From Elephas maximus indicus (lineage: Eukaryota > Chordata > Mammalia > Proboscidea > Elephantidae): a stretch of 64,000 nucleotides of DNA. Below, piece by piece: positions 36,914 through 47,789 of the stretch. A model generated the notes under the pieces. It made no database searches. It was not told the origin of the DNA and saw nothing but the letters and a program-made list of their open reading frames with translations. The stretch covers positions 76,875,553-76,939,552 of the forward strand of contig NC_064837.1 of assembly GCF_024166365.1 (NCBI RefSeq), read 5' to 3'. A program made the translations under genes and the position numbers. Position 1 is the first letter of the stretch. Every line of letters starts with the position of its first letter.

Positions 36914-36929
36914 TTAAACAACGCAGGAA

Positions 36930-38400
36930 GCATCAAAAGAAGATGGAAGGAATATGCAAAGTCATTATACCAAAAAGAATTAGTCTATGTACAACCATTT
37001 CAAGAGGTGGCATATGATCAGGAACCAATGGTACTGAAGGAAGAAGTCCAAGCTGCTCTGAAGGCATTGGCAAAAAGCAAGGCTCCAGGAATTTATGGAA
37101 TATCAATTGAGATGTTTCAAAAAACAGATGCTGCACTGGAGGTGTTCACTTGTCTACGCCAAGATATATGGAAGAGAGCTTCCTGGCCAACTACTGGAAG
37201 AGATACATATTTATGCCTATTCCCAAGAAAGGTGATTCAACCAAATGTGGAAATTATAGAACAATATCAATAATATCACAGGCAAGCAAAATTTTGCTGA
37301 AGATCATTCAAAAACGGCTGCAGCAGTATATCAACAGGGAACTTCAGAAATTTAGGCTGGTTTCGGAAGAGCACGTGGAACTGGGGATATCATTGCTGAT
37401 GTCAGATGGATCCTGGCCGAAAGCAGAGAATACCAGAAGGATGTTTACCTGTGTTTTATTGACTATGCAAAGGTGTTCGACCGTGTGGATCATAACAATT
37501 ATGGATAACATTGCAAAGAATGGGAATACCAGAACACTTAATTGTGCTCATGAGGAACCTTTACATAGATCAAGAGGCAGTTGTTCAGACAGAACAAGGG
37601 GATACTGATTGGTTTAAAGTCAGGAAATGTGTGCCTCAGGGTTGTATTCTTTCACCATACCTATTCAATCTGTATGCTGAGCAAATAATACCAGATGCTG
37701 GACTATAAGAAGAAGAACGGGGCATCAGGATTGGAGGAAAACTCATTAACAACCTGCATTATGCAGATGACATAACCTTGCTTCCTGAAAATGAAGAGGA
37801 CTTGAAGCACTTACTAATGAAGATCGAAGACCACAGCCTTCAGTATGGATTGCACCTCAACATAAAGAAAACAAAAATCCTCACAACTGGACCAATGAGC
37901 AACATTATGATAAACAGAGAAAAGATTGAAGTTGTCAAGGATTTCGTTTTACTTGGATCCACAATCAATAGCCATGGAAGCAGCAGTCAAGAAATCAAAA
38001 GACGCATTGCATTGGGTAAATCTGCTGCAGAGGACCTCTTTAAAGTGTTGAAGAGCAAAGATGTCACCTCGAAGACTAAGTTGCACCTGACCCAAGCCAT
38101 GGTATTTTAATTGCCTCATATGCTTGTGAAAGCTGGACAATGAATAAGGAACACCGAAGAAGAATTGACGCCTTTGAATTGTGGTGTTGGAGAAGAATAT
38201 TGAATATACCATGGACTGCCAAAAGAATGAACAGGTCTGTCTTAGAAGAAGTACAACCAGAATGCTCCTTAGAAGCAAGGATGCTGAGACTGCGTCTCAC
38301 ATACTTTGGACATGTTGTCGGAGGGATCAGTCCCTGGAGAAAGACATCATGCTTGGCAGAGCACAGGGTCAGCAGAAAAGAGGAAGACTCTCAATGAGGT
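36930..38400 (+). pseudogene. RTE reverse transcriptase, broken
   Basis: Segments recognisable as the RTE polymerase: KAPGIYGISIEMFQ, then IPKKGDSTKCGNYRTIS, then CVPQGCILSPYLFNLYAEQI, the active-site HYADDITLL (YADD codons at 37760-37771), and LNIKKTKILTTGP. The C-terminal 'LSIEPWKRT'-type end is not intact. At least four frame changes or stops (for example TAA at 37706 and near 38109) inactivate it. The catalytic Asp pair is retained. Confidence 0.87.
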
Positions 38401-38699
38401 GGATTGACACAGTAGCTGCAGCAATGAGCTCAAGCATAACAACAATTGTAAGGATGGCTCAGGACTGTGCAGTATTTCATTTTATTGTGCATAGGGTCAC
38501 TCTGAGTCGGAACTGACCCAACGGCACCTAATAACAACAATAACAACAACCTCTTTTACATAATGAGATCGCTATTTCCCTGTTTTGAGCTTTTTTAATC
38601 TTGATTTATTTTTGTGATTTCCCTGTCTGGGTTAACATCTGATTGCTCTGTCCAGTGTTCTAGTCTAGGGTTGATACCCGATATTATTGATTTTCTTAC

Positions 38700-39700
38700 C
38701 AAAGAACTCCCTATAGTATTTCTTGTAGTTTTGGTTTGGTTTTTATGAATTCCCTAAACTTCTGCTTGTTGTGAAATGTCCTAATTTCACCTTCATATTT
38801 GAGAGACAGTTTTGCTGGATATATGATTCTTGGTTGGCAATTTTTTTCCTTCAGTGCTGTATACAAGTCATTCCATTGCCTTCTTGCCCGCATGATTTCT
38901 GCCTAGTAGTCCAAGCTTATTCTTATCGACTCTCCTTTGCAGGTGACTTTTCGTTTATCCCTAGCGGCTCTTAAAATTCTCTATCTTTGGTTTTTGCAAG
39001 TTTGATTATAATATGTCTTGGTGACTTTCATTTAAAAATCTATCTTATGTGGAGTTCGATGAGCAACTTGGATAGATATCTTCTCATCTTTCACGATATC
39101 AGGGAAGTTTTCTACCAATAAATCTTCAACAATTCTCTCTCTGTTTTCTGTTATCCCTCCCTGTTCTGGTACTCCAATCACTAGTAGGTTATTTGTCTTG
39201 ATACAGTCCCACAGGATTCTTAAGGTTTATTCATTTTTTACAATTCTTTTATCTGATTTTTCTTCAAATATATTGGTGCCAAGTGCTTTATCTTCAAGGT
39301 CCTCAATTCTGCCTTCCACTTGCTCGATTCTGCTCCTCTGAGTTTCTATTGAGTTGTCTAATTCTGTAATTTTATTGTTAATCTTCTGAATTTCTGATTG
39401 CTGTCTCTCTATGGATTCTTGCAGCTTATTAAATTTTTCATTATGTCCTTGAATAACCTTTTTAATTTGTTCAACTGTTTTATGTGTGTGTTCCTTGGCT
39501 TGTTCTGTGTATTGCCTGATTTCCTTCCTGATGTCTTGAAGAATTCTGTAAATTGATCTTTTGGATTCTGCATCTGGTAATTCCAAGAAAGCACCTTCGT
39601 CCAGAAGATCCTTTGATTCTCTGTTTTGAGGGCTTGTTAAAGCAACCATGGTCTGTTTCTTTATGTGGTTTGATATTGACTGTTGTCTCCAAGCCAGCTA
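38700..39700 (-). pseudogene. L1 ORF1, frameshifted
   Basis: A 140-residue piece (39227-39649) carries the coiled coil. A separate frame upstream holds the first residues (start near 39692), so a frameshift lies near the N-terminus. The C-terminal domain survives as a 60-residue piece at 38711-38893 (QWNDLYTALKEKNC). The RNA-recognition region between them has stops. Confidence 0.85.
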
Positions 39701-41156
39701 TATGTTATTGTATTAGTTTATTTTATGTTTGCTTACTGTATCCTAGTTTCTTGCTTTGTTTTGTTTTGATATGCCCAAATGGGTTGCTTGAGTGAGCTAG
39801 CTTGATTATTTTCACCTTTGGGGCTCTGATGTCTTGTCACCAGATGGCTAGAGCTGTTATCTGGCATATGAGCTATGAGTCCATTTACTTTTCTTGTGTG
39901 GATTTAGCTCATGTGTCCAGGTAGCTGGTTATCAAGTGTGCGGTATAGGCTCTGTCCTACAGTCTTAGAGGGGCAGGGGTGTTTGGTGTATGTACCAGTA
40001 TCTGGTTGCATTAGGGGGTCATGCTTTGAACAAGGCCGGGAGCTGAGAACCATCCCCCGAGTGTCTCTGAGGAAAGCGCGTCCCTGTTCATTAGGATGTA
40101 CAGGTGGGTGGGTTCTGCAGATGGACCATGGCACCCAATGCTTTTGGTTGTAAGTGCTGGGGAGTACCAGTTATCCTTGGACCCCTGTCATGGGTGGCTG
40201 GGGGACCTGAGTGGAGCCACCAGTCCTTAGGCCCCTGATGTGGGTAGGTGAGGACCCTGTTTCACTGGTAAAGCAGTGTCAAATATACAACACCCATCTC
40301 TACACCACACAGCTTAAACAGCTGCAGTCTGCCAGCAAGGCCCTATTCTCCTGAAATAGACCCATAAGGGTTCATGCAGGGGAGAAATGTCTTCAAAGTC
40401 AATGGACCTTTTATGCCTGGACAGGAGCTGCTCCTGTCCAGAGCTCCCCAGGTTAGTGGAGCTGGCAAATTATCTTTTCCCACTGTTGTGAATTTTTTCC
40501 TTCTCCAAGACTGGGAGCATGGCTCTCAGGGTGCTCAAATGGGCCTGTCTCAGGCCCAGAGAAACCAACAGCCACTGAAGCTGGTTTGGGGGTGAGGGGC
40601 ACAGTAAAATGTATGCAAGTACTTAGCTTTTGCCAAGAGTGCCATACTTCTCTGGTTCCGGTGGTATGAGTAGGCTGTGCAGCTGGCTGCTTCTCCCTGA
40701 GAAAACTGTGGCCGAATGCTACCACCAGCCCACTGCACCCGCTCCTGGGAATGGTGCCTGAGGAATCTCAGTGATTCAGGTCCGGCAATTCCTCTCCACT
40801 TCTGAACCACTTCTCTCTCCCCCACCCCTCAGTCCATTTTCTAACTTTGCCTTTAATGTTGAGGGCTCCTAGGTTGTCATAAATATAATCGTTTCACTTG
40901 ATTTTTCGGGTCTTTGTTGTTAAGAGACATTGCGGGAAGCATCTGGCTATTCCACCCTCTTGGCCCCACCGCCCCCATTTTCCTTTTGAAGTACCAAGAC
41001 CTGTGATATCAAAAGTTTTTAAGATAGTTGGAAACATTATACCTGAGAAAACCACCAGAGTACAGAGCATTTATACACATGTGAAAAAAAAATCCACCAA
41101 GGCTCAGCTTTCATTAGACTGATAAACAAATATGAACCTCCCATCTTTTCCCAACA

Positions 41157-41263
41157 GTGCAGTTCGAATCCGCTAGCTACTCTTTGGAAACCCTATGCAG
41201 CAGGTCCACTCTGTCCTATAGGGTTTCTGTGATTCAGAAATGATTTGACAGCAGTGAGTTTTT
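41157..41263 (+). repeat. AfroSINE 3' part
   Basis: 'gcagttcgaatccgctagct', 'ccactctgtcctatagggtt', 'tttgacagcagtgag'. Head missing, tail decayed. Confidence 0.75.
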
Positions 41264-41399
41264 AATCTCTTCCTTGTAATACCTTGGAATTTGAGAAGAA
41301 AATGCAAAATCTTCATAATCATAAAATCGTGTTGCCATAAAATAATAAAAAAAAATCAGTCTACCTTTGTCATTTTAAAACCAGGCTCTCTTCTTCCAC

Positions 41400-41790
41400 C
41401 ACTCATCTGTCTGTCATACTATGGTTCTTGCTTGTTGCTATGATGCTGGAAGCTATGCAACCAATATTTCATATACCAGCAGAGTCATCCATGGTAGAAC
41501 AAGTTTCAGTGGGGCTTCCAGAACAAGACAGAATAGGAATAAAGTTCTCATGATCTACTTCCAAAAATTAACCAATGTAAAAACTGTGGATCACAACAGA
41601 GTATTGTCCAATACAGTGCTGGAATATGTACCCACTAGATTGGAAGGCCCTCAAAATACACAATGGCCACAATGGGCTCAAACATACCAATGATTGTGAA
41701 GATGGTTCAGGACTGTGCAACATTTTGTGATGTTGTACATGGGGCCACCATGAGTAGGAGCCAACTCAACAACAACTAACAACAACATTT
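41400..41790 (+). mobile_element. RTE copy with 5' region fused to 3' end
   Basis: The first ~240 bp match the RTE 5' region ('cactcatctgtctgtcatac', 'gttgctatgatgctggaagc', also at 43.48 kb). At about 41650, after 'ggaaggccctcaaaataca', it jumps to the RTE 3' end ('ccacaatgggctcaaacata') and ends in CAACAACAAC. About 2.8 kb including all enzymatic domains is missing. Confidence 0.8.
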
Positions 41791-41984
41791 TTCTTCTTTG
41801 GCATGTAAGGGCCTTGAAGCTGTTTTTATCTACCACAGGCCAGTTTTTGCCTCTGTTGAATATTTGCTTGGGCTTGTTTCAATTCAGGAAGGACAGCAAC
41901 ATAATCAAATGATGACAGTTTTTCAGATAAGTTCATGTTGTGAAAAGGAAAATACTTCCAAAAAGTCTTAAAATAATTGTGCCT

Positions 41985-42062
41985 CAGTAAATGTTGACAC
42001 ACATGGTGTTGCCATGAGTTGGAATTGACTTAAAGGCAACTAACAAGAACAATAACAACAAA
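41985..42062 (+). repeat. SINE/RTE tail fragment with AACAA tail
   Basis: 'gttgccatgagttggaattg' then 'ggcaactaacaagaacaata'. Nearly the same tail and about 28 bp of following sequence occur at 43.0-43.08 kb. Confidence 0.7.
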
Positions 42063-42074
42063 AGCTGGAAGGAA

Positions 42075-42829
42075 GATGACACTGGACTTGACTCTGCCCC
42101 AACATTTACTTGTTGAAAGTAAAGAGGACTTGAAGCACATACTGATGAAGATCAAAGACTACAGCCTTCAGTACGCATTACACCTCAACATAAAGAAAAC
42201 ACAAATCCTCACAACTGGACCAACAGACAAAAGGTTGAAGTTGTCAAGGATTTCATTTTACTTGGATCCACAATCAATGCCCATGGAAGCAGCAGACAAG
42301 AAATTAAATGGCATATTGCATTGAGTAAATCTACTGTGCTGAAAAGCAGAGATTTCACCTTGAAGACTAAGGTGGGCCTGATCCAAGCCATATATTTTCC
42401 ATCACCTCATGGACATTCAAATTTGGGCAATGAATAATGAAGACCTAAGAAGAATTGATACATTTGAATTATGGTATTTGCAGAGAATATCGAATATACC
42501 ATAGGCTACCAGAAGAAGGAACAAATCTGTCCCAGAAAAAGCACAGCCAGGATGCTCCTTAGAAGCAAAGATGGTGAAGCTTGGTCTTACATCTTTTTGA
42601 CATGTTATCAGGAGGGTCCAATCCCTGAAGAAGGACATTGTGCTTGGTAGAGGGTCAGCAAAAAAGAGGAAGACCCTCGATTAGATGGACTGAAACAGTG
42701 GCTGCAACAATGGACTCAAACATAGCAATGACTGTGAAGACGGTACAGGACTGGGCAGTGTTTCTTTCTGTTGTACATAGGGTGACTATGAGTTGGAACT
42801 GACTTGAAGGCACCTAACAACAATAGCAA
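42075..42829 (+). mobile_element. RTE LINE 3' fragment
   Basis: From the YADD-downstream region ('gaggacttgaagcacatact') to the tail 'ggcacctaacaacaatag'. Multiple stops; a small internal deletion removes the 'gacctctttaaagtg' part. Confidence 0.87.
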
Positions 42830-42837
42830 ATGTCAGC

Positions 42838-43062
42838 AAAGGTCTCTGTGTGGCAAATGGTTAAGCACTTGACTACTAGCAGAAAGGCTGGGAATTCAAA
42901 CTCACCTACAGGCACTTCAGAAGATAGGCCTGGTGACCTGCTTCCGAAAGGTCACAGCCTTGAAACCCTATGGAGCAGTTCTACTCTGCACGCATGGTGT
43001 CGCCATGTGTCGGAATTGACTTAAAGGCAACTAACAAGAACAATAATAACAAAAGTTGGCAG
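42838..43062 (+). repeat. Older AfroSINE variant with RTE-type tail
   Basis: Head 'ggcaaatggttaagcacttg', long-variant middle 'aggcctggtgacctgcttcc', then 'gtgtcggaattgacttaaag' and the tail GGCAACTAACAAGAACAATAA, which is like the RTE 3' end rather than the GGGTTTGGTTTT end of the other AfroSINEs. Confidence 0.82.
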
Positions 43063-43439
43063 GAAGAAGACACTAGACTCTCATCCTGGGGACTTCTCAC
43101 AGGAGTTGATACAGGATGAGGCCTTCTGTCTGATCCTTTTATTGAGGGTTGCTTATTCCTTGAATGTATTCTTTTCGGCAGTTTTTGCCATCACTTGCAC
43201 TGACTGGAACCTCACGCAAAGATATATGGGAATTGATCCTGCTTGTGTCCACGTAGGTCTTGAGCACAGATGGGAGCTGTTGCCCAACCAGACAGTTGAC
43301 TCTGCCCCAAAATCTTATTTTCTGGTTCAGAGTCATCACTTTCTTAGACAGCTTCACTTTGTGTTCATTTATACCACCAGAAAAATTATTTTGCTTCCTC
43401 CTTCTGTACTGGGAAGAAACAATTTTTTTCACTCTCCTA

Positions 43440-46400
43440 AGTGTCCTCATTCATAAGACAAATCTCAGAGAACTGCCCACCACTCATCTGTCAGTTTGTT
43501 GTACTGTGGTGGCTTACATGTTGCTATGATGCTGGAAGGCATACCATCAGTATTTCAAATACCAGCAGGGTCACTCATGATGCACAAGTTTCAACGATGC
43601 TTCCAGACTAAGACAGGCTAGGAAGGAGGACCTGGTGATCTATTTCTAAAAAAACTGGCCAGTGAAAACCTTATGAATAGCAGTGGAACACTGACATAGT
43701 GCCAGAAAATGAGTCCCTCAGGTTGGAAAGCACTCAAAATGCAACTAGAGAAGAGCTGCCTCCTCAAAGTAGAGTAGAACTTAGTGATGTGGATGGAATG
43801 AAAATTTTGGGACCTTCATTTACTGATGCGGCACGAATCAAAATGAGAAGAAACCACTGAGAAATTCCAATTAATAATCGGAACATGGAAAGTAAGACTA
43901 TTATTCCAGGAAAATTGGAAACTGTCAAAAATGAAATGGAACACTTGAAGATAGATATCCTAGGCATTAGTGAGCTGAAGTGAACTGGTACTGGCCATTT
44001 TGAATCAGACAATTACATGATCTACTATGCCAGGAACGACAAATTGAAGAGGAATAGTGTTACATTTATTGTCAAAAAGAATATTTCAAGATCTATCCTG
44101 AAGTACAACACTGACAGTGATAGGATAATATCCATATGCCACAAGAAAGACCAGTTAAAATGACTATTATTCAAATTTACACACCAACCACTAATGCAAA
44201 AGATGAAGAAATTGAAGATTTTTACCAACCTCTGCAGTCTAAAATTAATCAGACATGCAATCAAGATGAATTGATAATTATGGGTGCTTGAAATGCAAAA
44301 GTTGGAAACAAAGAAAAGGATCAGTAGTTGCAAAATATGGCCTTGGTGACAGAAATGATGCTGGGGATAGCATGATAGAATTTTACAAAACCAGCAACCT
44401 TTTCACTGCAAATACCTTTTTTTCACACGTGGACCTTGCCAGATGGACGGCACAGGAATCAAATTGACAACATTTGTGGAAAGAGATGATGGAGAAGTTC
44501 AATATTATCAGTCAGACCAAGGCCAGGGGCCAACTGCAGAACAGACCATCAATTGCTCATATCCAAGTTCAAGTTGAAGCTGAACAAAACTAAAACGAGT
44601 TCATGAGAGCCAAAGTACAACCTTGAGTAAATCTCACCTGAATTTAGAGACCATCTCAAGAATGGATTTGATGCATTGAGCACCAATGACTAAAGACCAG
44701 ACGAGTTGTGGGATGACATCAAGGACATCATATATGAAGAAAGCAAGGGGGTCATTAAAAAGATAGTAAAGAAAGAAAAGATCAAAATGGATGTTGGAAG
44801 AGACTCTGAAACTTGCTCTTGAATGCAGAGTAGCTAAAGCAAAAGGAAGAAATGATAAAGTAAAAGAGTTGAACAAAAGATTTTGAAGGGTGGCTTGGGA
44901 AGACAAAGTATTATAATGAAACGTGCAAAGGCCCAGAGTTAGAAAACCAAAAGGGAAGAACATGCTTGGCATTTCTCAAGTTGAAAGAACTGAAGAAAAA
45001 AACTCAAGCCTCTTGTTGCAATATTGAAGGATTCTATGGACAAAATATTGAACAATGCAGAAAACATCAAAAGTAGATGGAAGGAATACAGAGTCATTCT
45101 AACAAAAAGACTTTCAGCCAGTTTCAGGAGGTAGCATATGATCAAGAACTGATGGTATTGAAGGAATAAGTCCAAGCTGCACTGAAGGCATTAGCAAAAA
45201 ACAAGGCTCCGGGAATTGATGGGATACCAATTGAAATGTTTCAACAAATGGATGCAATGCTGGAAGTGCTCATTCATCTACGCCAAGAAATTTGGAAGAC
45301 AAATACCTGGCAAATTGACTGGAATACATACATATTTAGGCCCATTCCAAAGAAAGGTGGTCCAACAGAATGTGGAAATTATCAACAATGTCATTAATAT
45401 CACTCACAAATAAAATTTTCCTGAAGATAATTAAAAAACAGTTGCAGCATTACATGGACAGGGAACAGCAAGAAATTCAAGCTGGATTCAGAATAGGATG
45501 TAGAAGGAGGGAATATCATTGTTGATATCAGAAGGATCCTAACTGAAAGCAAAGAATACCAGAAAGATATTTATCAGTGTTTCATTGACTATGTAGAGGT
45601 GTTCAACTGTGGATCATAACAAATTATGGGTAACATTTTGAAGAATGGGAAATCCTGAACACTTAATTGGGCTCATGTGGAACCTGTACATAGACCAAGA
45701 GGCAGTTGTTTGAACAGAACAAGGGGATACTCTGTGGTTTAAAATCAGGAAAAGTGTGTGTCAGGGTTGTATTCTTTCACCATACTTATTCAATCCGTAT
45801 GCTGAGCAAATAACCTGAGAAGCTGGACTATATGAAGAAGAACATGGCATCAGGATTGGAAGAAGATTCATTAACAACCTTCGATATGCAGGTGACACAA
45901 CCTTGCTTGCTGAAAGTGAAGAGGACTTGAAGCACTTACGATGAAGATCAAAGACCAAAGTCTTCAGTATGGATTACACTTCAACATAAAGAAAAAAAAA
46001 ATTCTTACAACTGGACCAATAAGCAACATCATGATACACAGCGAAAAGACTGAAGTTGTCAAGGATTTCATTTTACTTGGATCCACAATCAACACCCACG
46101 GAAGCAGCAGTCAAGAAATCAAACAATGTATTGCATTGGACAAATCTGTTGCAAAAGACCTCTTTAAAGTGTTAAAAAGCCAAGATGTCACTTTGAGGAC
46201 TAAGGTAGGCCTGACCCAAGCCATGATATTTTCAATTGCCTCATGTGCATGCGAAAGCTGGACAATGAATAATGAAGGCCGGATAAGAATTGATGCCTTT
46301 GAATTATGGTATTTGCAAAGAATATTGAATATACTATAGGCTGCCAGAAAAATGAACAAACCTGTCTTGGAAGAAGTACAGCCAGAATGCTCCTTAGAAG

Positions 46401-46652
46401 AGAGGATGGTGAGGTTTCGTCTTAGGTAATTTGGACATGTTATCAGGAGGGGCTAGTCCCCAGAGAAGCACATCATACTTGGTAAAGTAGAGGGTCATTG
46501 AAAAAGAGGAGGACCCTCAAGGAGATGGATTGACACAGTGGCTGCAACAATGGGCTCAAACACAGCAATGATTGTGAGGATGGTGCAGAATGGGGCAGTG
46601 TTTCATTCTGCTGTCAGAAGCGGCTGGAGGGCACTTTACAACAACAACAGAG
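43440..46652 (+). mobile_element. Nearly full-length RTE/BovB-clade LINE
   Basis: About 3.2 kb, the usual length for this clade. Leader 43.44-43.85 kb, endonuclease from about 43.86 kb (KIDILGISELK, NAKVGN), reverse transcriptase 45.1-46.35 kb, tail ending 'gcactttacaacaacaacag' with part of the terminal motif deleted. Its ORF is interrupted many times. Confidence 0.88.
43860..46340 (+). pseudogene. RTE ORF (endonuclease plus reverse transcriptase), broken
   Basis: The endonuclease motif region is interrupted by stops ('gagctgaagtgaactgg'). In the polymerase, KAPGIDGIPIEMFQ and VCQGCILSPYLFNPYAEQI are readable. The active-site codons at 45885-45896 read Y-A-G-D instead of Y-A-D-D, so a catalytic aspartate is lost. 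The longest surviving piece is 132 codons at 45941-46339. Confidence 0.85.
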
Positions 46653-46932
46653 TACAGCAGAGTGTGGCTGAGCTGTGTTCTGGGAGGTGGAGTGCACCTG
46701 GCTCAGCGCTTCACTCTTGCTTGGTGCCTTTCTGCAGGTGTGATCCAAACGTGGTTCCAACAAAATCTCTTACTATGACGTGGCACGGACACCCAGGGTG
46801 TTCACTCCCCACAGGATGCTCGGCCCCGTCAAGATTAGATCTGCAGATGGGAGAATGTGGGGAAGGGACACAAGCTGCCAGCTGAGAAGGGGCTCAGGCC
46901 AAGGGCATAGTCAAAGATGAAATAATCCCCAG

Positions 46933-47431
46933 TGTCTTGGTTATCTAGTGCTGCTATAATGGAAATACCACAAGTAGCTGATTTTAGCAAAGAGAAATTC
47001 ATTCTCTCACAGTCTAATAGGCTAGAAGTCCAAATTCAGGGTTTCAGCTCCAGTGGGAGGCTTTCTCTGTCAGCTCTGGAGGAAGGTCCTTGTCATCAGT
47101 CTTCCCCTGGACTAGGAGCTTCTCCAAGCAGGGACCCCAGGTCCAAAAGATGTACTCTACTCCTGGCACAACTTTCTTGGTGGTATGAGGTCCCCAAGTC
47201 TCTCCACTGGCTTCTTTTATATTTCAAAAGAGATTGGCTTAAGACACTAATCTTGTCGATCTCATCCATATTAACTGCCACTAATCCATCTCATTATATC
47301 ATGGTGGTAGGATTTACAACACATAAGGAAATGTATCAGATGACAAAATGGTAGGCAGTCGTACAATACCGGGAAACATGCCCTAGCCAAGTTGACAGAT
47401 ATTTTGAGGGGATACAATTCAATCCATGACT
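46933..47431 (-). mobile_element. MaLR solo LTR (antisense)
   Basis: TGTCTTGGTTATCTAGTGCT to ...AATCCATGACT (final A changed to T), with a perfect 5-bp duplication CCCAG (46928-46932 and 47432-47436). The best-preserved member of the local LTR set. Confidence 0.9.
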
Positions 47432-47726
47432 CCCAGTAGTCACCAGGATAGTACCATAGTTCTTTTTCAGTCAAATCTTTTAGGGGAAAATATTCTGAAA
47501 CTCTCTGCTATGTGATTTACATTTCAAAACATTTTCTGTTTTCCGTGGTTTTTTTTTTTTTTTTTTTAAACAACTGAGTAGTTTTCCTGCAATGGGTTGG
47601 GTTTTTGGGGTAAGTAGTTTTAATATAAAATGGGGCAAATTGTCAGCAGATGTAACATACCTTGTGCTTCTTCATTTAAGTTGGACAGTAAGTTGCTTGA
47701 TTTCAGGAAAATGTTTAATGCTCAGA

Positions 47727-47785
47727 CCTGGTCATTATGAGTTGGAATCACCTCTACGGCACCTAACAACAACAGCAATAATAGA
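47727..47785 (+). repeat. RTE/SINE 3' tail fragment
   Basis: 'cattatgagttggaatcacc' then 'acggcacctaacaacaacag'. Only the last ~60 bp of an element. Confidence 0.7.
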
Positions 47786-47789
47786 AGCT

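Larger units (their letters stand above)
36388..38549 (+). mobile_element. RTE/BovB-clade LINE inserted in the L1
   Basis: 5'-truncated copy running from 'gagactctgaaacttgct' to a CAACAATAACAAC tail. It lies between duplicated CCTCTTTTA (36379-36387 and 38550-38558), and the L1 sequence is continuous across the site when compared with the other L1 at 9.2-9.3 kb. The RTE is therefore younger than the L1. It is itself interrupted by the tRNA-Lys-like/AfroSINE composite. Confidence 0.92.
31325..40975 (-). mobile_element. Near full-length L1 LINE, interrupted by an RTE
   Basis: Reading leftwards: 5' end 'ggggccaagagggtggaata' near 40970, about 1.3 kb of 5' UTR, ORF1 (to about 38.7 kb), spacer, ORF2 (about 36.05-32.3 kb) and 3' UTR to a T-rich end near 31325. 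Without the RTE it is about 7.5 kb, a full-length size. Weak flanking similarity (CATTTTCTT near 31317, CATTTTCCTT near 40976) may be the target duplication. Many stops make it inactive. Confidence 0.9.

Noticed and set aside
40000-40970. GC-richer patch at 40.0-40.9 kb as a second promoter island
   Set aside because: It is the 5' UTR of the minus-strand L1, related to the plus-strand L1 5' UTR at 7.3-8.1 kb.
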